A DNA stretch of 64,000 nucleotides from Acidobacteriota bacterium (GTDB taxonomy: Bacteria; Acidobacteriota; Terriglobia; Terriglobales; Acidobacteriaceae): assembly GCA_021781795.1 (NCBI GenBank), contig JAJXWA010000001.1, positions 558,001 to 622,000 on the forward strand. The letters run 5' to 3'. The position numbers and the translations under genes are program-made. Below, piece after piece: positions 59,649 to 64,000 of the stretch (the stretch's first letter is position 1; each line of letters starts with the position of its first letter). The notes under the pieces were generated by a model. The model was not told the origin of the DNA. It worked only from the letters and a program-made list of their open reading frames with translations, and did not search any database.

Positions 59649-59690
59649 AAAGCAGAAAGGGCCGCGTAATCGCGGCCCTTTCTGCTTTTT
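59649..59690. terminator. Strong terminator after mdh
   Basis: AGCAGAAAGGGCCGCG (59651-59666) pairs with CGCGGCCCTTTCTGCT (59671-59686), 4-base loop, followed by TTTT (59687-59690); extends two more A-T pairs. Can also serve the convergent hydrolase gene. Confidence 0.92.
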
Positions 59691-59698
59691 AGAGGAGG

Positions 59699-60616
59699 CT
59701 ACCTGCCAAGGAATTGCAGCGCGGCGGGTGCGATGGCACCCGCGCACTGGCTTGGAGCGAGATGACCGCAGCCCTGGATGACATCGAGCTGAGACTGCGG
59801 AATGAGGCTGTGTATGCGCTGGGCCTGATCGATTGGCGTGATGCGGTCCAGCGATCCCCAGACGATGAGGACGGGCATCCTGAGCTGCGGCAGCAGGCTG
59901 TCAGTGGTGTCGCGGCCAGTGAGCATGGATGCCAGCGCTCGCTGGATGACCCAGGCATGGCTGCGGGAGATGCGCAGGATGTCTGCCGCGACGAAGCCAG
60001 GCATGGCGGGCGGACTGGGCATAAGCAACGCGTTGAGCTGGGCAATCTGGCCCGGCGTTGTCGGGGTGAAGAGCGCGGTGTTCCAGTCCGGGCGGGCGTA
60101 GATGCCGGCACTGTCGAAGAGAATGAGGCGGTTCACACGCTCGGGATGGCGGAGGGCGACGACCTGGACGATCCAGCCACCCATGGACCAGCCGCCGAGG
60201 TCTACCTGCCTGAGCCCGAGAGCATCGAGGAAGCCGGTGACCACCTGCGCCTGGTCGGCAATCGAATAGGAGAAGTTGGCGGGGTTGTCGCTCTGGCCGT
60301 AGCCTGGCAAGTCGGGCAGGTAAACGCGATACCCTGCGCGAGAGAAGTAGGGCGCAAGCTGCGCCCAGTCTTCCGCACGGGCGCCAAGGCCGTGAATGAG
60401 CACAAGCGGCGAGCCTGACTCCGGGCCCATCGCATAGTAGTGGATGCGATAGCCGTCGACGCGGGTCCATTGGCCGCGTGCGCCGTCGAACCACAGGTGA
60501 ACCTGTGTGGACTGCGTAAAGACGCGGACCGGGTAGTGATAGACGATGAGCGCGGCCGATAGAGCGAAGAAAAAGAGGAAGGAGCCGAGCCACTTCCAAC
60601 GGTTGGAAACCTTCAC
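59699..60616 (-). CDS. Membrane-anchored alpha/beta hydrolase
   Basis: 305 residues. One N-terminal membrane helix (about 9-27), then an alpha/beta-hydrolase fold with oxyanion HGLGAR, nucleophile Ser144 in GWSMGG, Asp in VWGSLDR and His in GCGHLAP. GTG 60616 with AGGAGG upstream is preferred; the GTGA overlap with the Nudix stop supports it. Substrate unknown. Confidence 0.85.
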   Translation of the reverse strand: MKVSNRWKWLGSFLFFFALSAALIVYHYPVRVFTQSTQVHLWFDGARGQWTRVDGYRIHYYAMGPESGSPLVLIHGLGARAEDWAQLAPYFSRAGYRVYLPDLPGYGQSDNPANFSYSIADQAQVVTGFLDALGLRQVDLGGWSMGGWIVQVVALRHPERVNRLILFDSAGIYARPDWNTALFTPTTPGQIAQLNALLMPSPPAMPGFVAADILRISRSHAWVIQRALASMLTGRDTTDSLLPQLRMPVLIVWGSLDRITPIDQAQRIHSLIPQSQLDVIQGCGHLAPSQCAGAIAPAALQFLGR

Positions 60617-61071
60617 TGCGCCTCCTGTGAATGAAGATCCTGCGATCTCTGCCACGCCTTTTCAAGGACGCGGACGGTGATAGGGTCCAACGCCAGTTCG
60701 CTGGAATTGCTCCATTCGGATGGAGCCGTCCAGCGCGCCTCGGCGGCATCCGAAGCGGCCTGAAGTGAGCCTCCCGTGACTCGGCAGAGATAATCGACGA
60801 TGACGTAGTGGTAACGAACCCGGCCGTCTTCACGATAAATGCGGTCGAGGACCTCCACTACTTCGACCGGCTCGACGACAAGGCATGTCTCTTCCCTCGC
60901 CTCACGCCGTACGCCCTCCAGCAGCGATTCGCCCAGTTCGAGCATGCCGCCGGGGATCGACCAGCAGCCCTTCATTGGCTTCTGTGCGCGGCGGATGAGA
61001 AGGACCTCATTTCCGTCCACGATGATGGCGCCGACGCCGACGAGCGGAACACTGGGAAACTCTCTCTGCAT
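60613..61071 (-). CDS. Nudix hydrolase
   Basis: 152 residues. The Nudix box runs from GGMLELGE through REAREETCL (about 41-64): the catalytic Glu cluster is intact, while the final consensus Gly is Cys. Probably cleaves a nucleoside diphosphate derivative; substrate unknown. Overlaps the start of the hydrolase gene by four bases. It diverges from copZ. Confidence 0.88.
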   Translation of the reverse strand: MQREFPSVPLVGVGAIIVDGNEVLLIRRAQKPMKGCWSIPGGMLELGESLLEGVRREAREETCLVVEPVEVVEVLDRIYREDGRVRYHYVIVDYLCRVTGGSLQAASDAAEARWTAPSEWSNSSELALDPITVRVLEKAWQRSQDLHSQEAQ

Positions 61072-61167
61072 GGATAACTATTTTAATCAGTGACTCTCGT
61101 AAGCCCGGACATGCGGGACAGGCGCGACGAATTTGCCGTCGTATCATCTAATTAAGCGGGAGGATTC

Positions 61168-61377
61168 ATGGCTGAGTTCACACTGCGCATCGATGGCATG
61201 CACTGCGGCTCTTGCATCCGGAGAGTGACCCAGACGTTGAGCGCGATAGAAGGCCTCAAGGTGGAGGAAGTGCGGCTTGGAGCGGCGCGGTTGAGCGCGG
61301 CGGAAGAACAGTCCGCGCCACAAATGGCGATTGCTGCACTAGCCAAGGCAGGCTACCAGGCGCAATTGGAAAAATAG
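61168..61377 (+). CDS. copZ: Copper chaperone-like HMA protein (CopZ type)
   Basis: 69-residue ferredoxin-like HMA domain with the metal site GMHCGSC (Cys13, Cys16). GGAGG lies 4-5 bases before the ATG. It should deliver Cu(I) to CopA encoded nine bases downstream. Confidence 0.85.
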   Translation: MAEFTLRIDGMHCGSCIRRVTQTLSAIEGLKVEEVRLGAARLSAAEEQSAPQMAIAALAKAGYQAQLEK

Positions 61378-61385
61378 AGACTCTG

Positions 61386-63647
61386 ATGGCCAACTCTGCA
61401 ACTGAATCTCTTACACTGCCTGTTCTCGGCATGACCTGCGCCGCGTGTCAGCGTCATGTGGAAGAGGCTCTGCGGAGTGCGGCAGGGGTTGAATCGGCGC
61501 GCGTAGATCTGATGGCTCACCGTGCCAGCGTTGTCTTTGATCCGGAGATGGCTTCTCCTCAGGCACTGGTGGATGCGATTCGGTCTGCTGGGTACGATGC
61601 GGTTCTTCCGCGATCAGGTGAAGACGCCGCCGCTCGATCCGAAAAGACGGACCTCTTCCCAAAGGCCATTGCGACGGTCGCTGGCGGCTTGATTGCCATG
61701 CTGCTCGCCATGCCGCTCAATCCGCAGATGGGCGCTATGGACCGCTTGCTGATGCACCTCGTTCCGGTGCTCTACTCTGTACCGCAGGATCTGCTGCGCT
61801 GGTTCATGCTCATCAGCTCGGGAATTTTGGCCGTGTGGGCTGGACGGAGTATGTATTCGAGCGCGCTGCGCGGCCTTGCGCATGGCACTACCAACATGAA
61901 TACCCTGGTCAGCCTGGGCACCAGCGTAGCCTTCGCCTACTCCGCGTATGCAACCCTGAAGCCCGCGCCAGGGCGTCAGGTCTACTTCGATGCCGTTCTG
62001 CTGATTCTCGGATTTCTCCTTCTTGGCAAGGAACTGGAAGCCCGGACAAAGCGCCGCGCTTTGAACGCTCTGGACGCATTGAACCGGCTGCGTCCTTCCA
62101 CGGCACGGAGGCGGGAAAACGGTGCCGAAACGATTGTTCCTCTGGACCAGGTCCGGATTGGCGATATTGTTGTCGTCCTGCCGGGCGAGCGATTTCCGGT
62201 GGATGCTGAGATCGTGGAAGGCCGCACCACCGTGGATGAATCTATGCTGACCGGCGAATCGACACCGCAGCCACGGGAAGTCGGCGAGCGCATATTGGCT
62301 GGGTCTCTGAATTACGACGGCATGGTCGCGTGCGCCGCTCAGACGCTGGGTGAGTCAACCGTAATCGGCCAAATTGCGCATCTGGTGGAGCAGGCGCAAT
62401 CGTCGCGCGCCCCGATGGAGCGGCTGGCAGATCGTTCAAGCGCCGTGTTTGTTCCGGTCGTGCTGGGACTGGCGGCTGTCACCTTTGCCATCTGGTTCTA
62501 TGCCGGACACTCTTTGCAGATGGCGTTAGCGAATACCGTTGCGGTTCTGGTGATTGCATGCCCCTGTGCGATGGGTCTAGCGGTTCCAGCAGCGCTCACC
62601 GTCGCCGTGGGACGCGGCGCGCAACTGGGTGTGCTCTTCAAAGGTGGAGAAGCGCTGGAACGGCTGACTCGACTCGACGCCGTGCTGATAGACAAGACAG
62701 GCACGTTGACGGTGGGGCATCCGGTGCTTGTCGGTGTCCGACCCGATATCGGCTATGTTGAGAACGATCTGCTGCGCATGGCAGCAGCAGTAGAGGAACG
62801 CTCCAACCACCCGCTGGCTCATGCCATCGTCGATTCTGCGCGTGCGCGCGGCCTGTACTGGAACCCAGCCGAGAATGTTCAAGTGACCTCTGGACGCGGC
62901 GTGACCGGGGTCGTAGACGGCCAGCAGTGCACCCTCGGGAATGAGGCGATGCTGAGGGAGAATCAAATCCGGCTGCTGGACACCATTAGTCCGGCTAAGC
63001 CCGGAATGACGCGACTGTGGATGGCAATCGACAGCGTGGCTGTCGGTTGCTTCGACGCCAAAGACGTGCTGCGAGAGGACGCTGCGGAAGCAGTCGCTAA
63101 GCTCCGCGCAACGGGCCTGCGCGTCATCATGCTCACCGGGGACTCAAGCTCGGCGGCAGCGCCGATTGCGGACGCGGCCGGCATAGCCGAAGTGGAGGCA
63201 GAGCTTGACCCGGCCGCAAAACTGGACCGCATCCGGACTCTGCAGAACGAAGGCTTCAAAGTAGCTATGGTCGGCGACGGGATCAACGATGCCGCGGCGC
63301 TGGCGCAGTCCGATGCCGGAATCGCTATGGGTACGGGAGCTGACCTAGCCCAAGAGGCAGGAGATGTGCTCCTGATGCGCGCGCAGCCGTCGGCGATTCC
63401 TGCGTCTATCGAACTGGCCCGCGCAACAGTTCGAGTCATGCAGGAGAACCTGGTCTGGGCAATCCTTTACAACCTGATCGGTATTCCACTCGCCATGGGC
63501 GTGCTGTATCCGGACTTTCATATCCTGCTCAGTCCGTGGATCGCTTCGGCTGCCATGGCGATGAGCTCAGTCAGCGTCCTCTCGAACAGCCTCAGGTTGC
63601 GTCGATGGGCGCCGACCCCTTCCCGACATGCCGTCAGCGTACACTAG
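61386..63647 (+). CDS. copA: Copper-translocating P-type ATPase
   Basis: 753 residues. N-terminal HMA domain GMTCAAC (Cys18, Cys21), about eight membrane helices, CPC (Cys392, Cys394) in the ion path, phosphorylated Asp436 in DKTGT, TGES actuator, SNHPLA, and GDGIND. The P1B-1 copper-exporting type. Starts eight bases after copZ. C-terminal helices carry the LYN and MSSVSVLSNS motifs typical of Cu(I) pumps. Confidence 0.95.
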   Translation: MANSATESLTLPVLGMTCAACQRHVEEALRSAAGVESARVDLMAHRASVVFDPEMASPQALVDAIRSAGYDAVLPRSGEDAAARSEKTDLFPKAIATVAGGLIAMLLAMPLNPQMGAMDRLLMHLVPVLYSVPQDLLRWFMLISSGILAVWAGRSMYSSALRGLAHGTTNMNTLVSLGTSVAFAYSAYATLKPAPGRQVYFDAVLLILGFLLLGKELEARTKRRALNALDALNRLRPSTARRRENGAETIVPLDQVRIGDIVVVLPGERFPVDAEIVEGRTTVDESMLTGESTPQPREVGERILAGSLNYDGMVACAAQTLGESTVIGQIAHLVEQAQSSRAPMERLADRSSAVFVPVVLGLAAVTFAIWFYAGHSLQMALANTVAVLVIACPCAMGLAVPAALTVAVGRGAQLGVLFKGGEALERLTRLDAVLIDKTGTLTVGHPVLVGVRPDIGYVENDLLRMAAAVEERSNHPLAHAIVDSARARGLYWNPAENVQVTSGRGVTGVVDGQQCTLGNEAMLRENQIRLLDTISPAKPGMTRLWMAIDSVAVGCFDAKDVLREDAAEAVAKLRATGLRVIMLTGDSSSAAAPIADAAGIAEVEAELDPAAKLDRIRTLQNEGFKVAMVGDGINDAAALAQSDAGIAMGTGADLAQEAGDVLLMRAQPSAIPASIELARATVRVMQENLVWAILYNLIGIPLAMGVLYPDFHILLSPWIASAAMAMSSVSVLSNSLRLRRWAPTPSRHAVSVH

Positions 63648-63662
63648 TTCTGAGCTGACCAA

Positions 63663-64000
63663 GTGCGCATCCTCACCCGCTACATTCTCGGAGAGGTCCT
63701 TTCTCACACCCTGATCGGGTGTGCGCTCTTTACCTTCATCCTGTTTATGCGCGATCTGCCGCACATCCTCGAGATGGTGGTTCGCAATAGCTCAACACTC
63801 ACCAATGTGGCAGAGATCTTCCTGTTTACATTGCCCAACACCTTCCGCGTCACGATTCCAATGGCAGTGCTGGTCGGCATTCTGCTCGGACTGAGCAGGC
63901 TTGCCGCAGATAGCGAAATTGTTGCCATGCGGGCGTCGGGGCTGGGGATCGGCTATTTCGTCTGGGTCGCCTCCATCGTGGCTGGGATCGGAACCATTCT
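63663..64000 (+). CDS. LptF/LptG-family permease, partial
   Basis: Cut by the window end; 112 codons visible. GTG start. MRILTRYILGEVLSHTLIGC then membrane helices and an RLAADSEIVAMRASGLG segment are diagnostic of LptF/LptG permeases (YjgP/YjgQ) of the lipopolysaccharide-export ABC system. Which of the two paralogues cannot be decided from the visible part. Confidence 0.88.
   Translation, partial: MRILTRYILGEVLSHTLIGCALFTFILFMRDLPHILEMVVRNSSTLTNVAEIFLFTLPNTFRVTIPMAVLVGILLGLSRLAADSEIVAMRASGLGIGYFVWVASIVAGIGTI

Overview
The window is a gene-dense (about 60 genes), GC-rich bacterial chromosome segment that most resembles Acidobacteriota of the Terriglobia/Acidobacteriaceae type. This placement rests on remembered family patterns, not a search: a DUF4252 protein, an MlaF-type ATPase with an LSTG signature, a small basic 'SPEGRKRI-AE-W' type protein, a split ATP-synthase cluster, pyruvoyl arginine decarboxylase with AguA/AguB, and abundant secreted proteins of unknown function. 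No rRNA, tRNA, CRISPR array, prophage, integrase or insertion sequence was recognised, so the region reads as core chromosome.

Layout. 1-3.6 kb (+): CvpA, a small Fis-type regulator, a HAD phosphatase and a secretin with TPR-like repeats. 3.7-11.3 kb (-): DsbA-like thioredoxin-fold protein, NAD synthetase, an exopolysaccharide glycosyl-1-phosphate transferase with a start-codon problem, an MlaF-type ATPase, MobA and an M20 peptidase. 11.4-17.5 kb: rhodanese, Uup-type ABC-F ATPase, an NtrC/NtrB-type two-component pair and a lipoprotein. 17.5-25.6 kb: NAD kinase, TlyA, a beta-propeller lipoprotein, DUF92, YdcF, TsaC, a SpoU methyltransferase and RarA. 25.5-32.3 kb (-): a glycosyltransferase interrupted by TAA, DsbD, a CoA-binding protein, prfB with its programmed frameshift, and Lnt. 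32.4-38.6 kb: a 41-residue membrane protein, an APC permease with an added C-terminal domain, a small basic protein behind a palindromic promoter, a UPF0173 hydrolase, a methyltransferase-like protein and bactofilin. 38.7-40.7 kb (-): F0 genes atpZ-atpI-atpB-atpE without the F1 genes. 40.7-48.4 kb: lysS, a YmdB-type phosphodiesterase, a frameshifted secreted protein, a TPR-like exported protein, metX and metY.

48.4-56.8 kb: the metY leader, an exported PCC-domain protein, an ABM-domain protein, ubiX, a TPR protein, purB, a glutaredoxin, a DUF985 cupin, then tadA with the complete arginine-to-putrescine route (pyruvoyl arginine decarboxylase, AguB, AguA), and a DUF4252 protein. 56.8-64 kb: icd and mdh, an alpha/beta hydrolase, a Nudix protein, CopZ/CopA copper export, and the start of an LptF/LptG permease cut by the window end.

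Cooperating sets: metY-metX (direct sulfhydrylation to homocysteine); arginine decarboxylase-AguB-AguA (putrescine); icd-mdh (TCA cycle); copZ-copA (copper); the NtrB/NtrC pair; the F0 operon. The items most worth a second look are the structured, terminator-bearing leader of metY, three damaged or start-less genes, the prfB recoding site, a G-quadruplex-prone tract at the start of aguA, and an insertion of different base composition inside lysS. Bases 1-48 hold no gene I can support.
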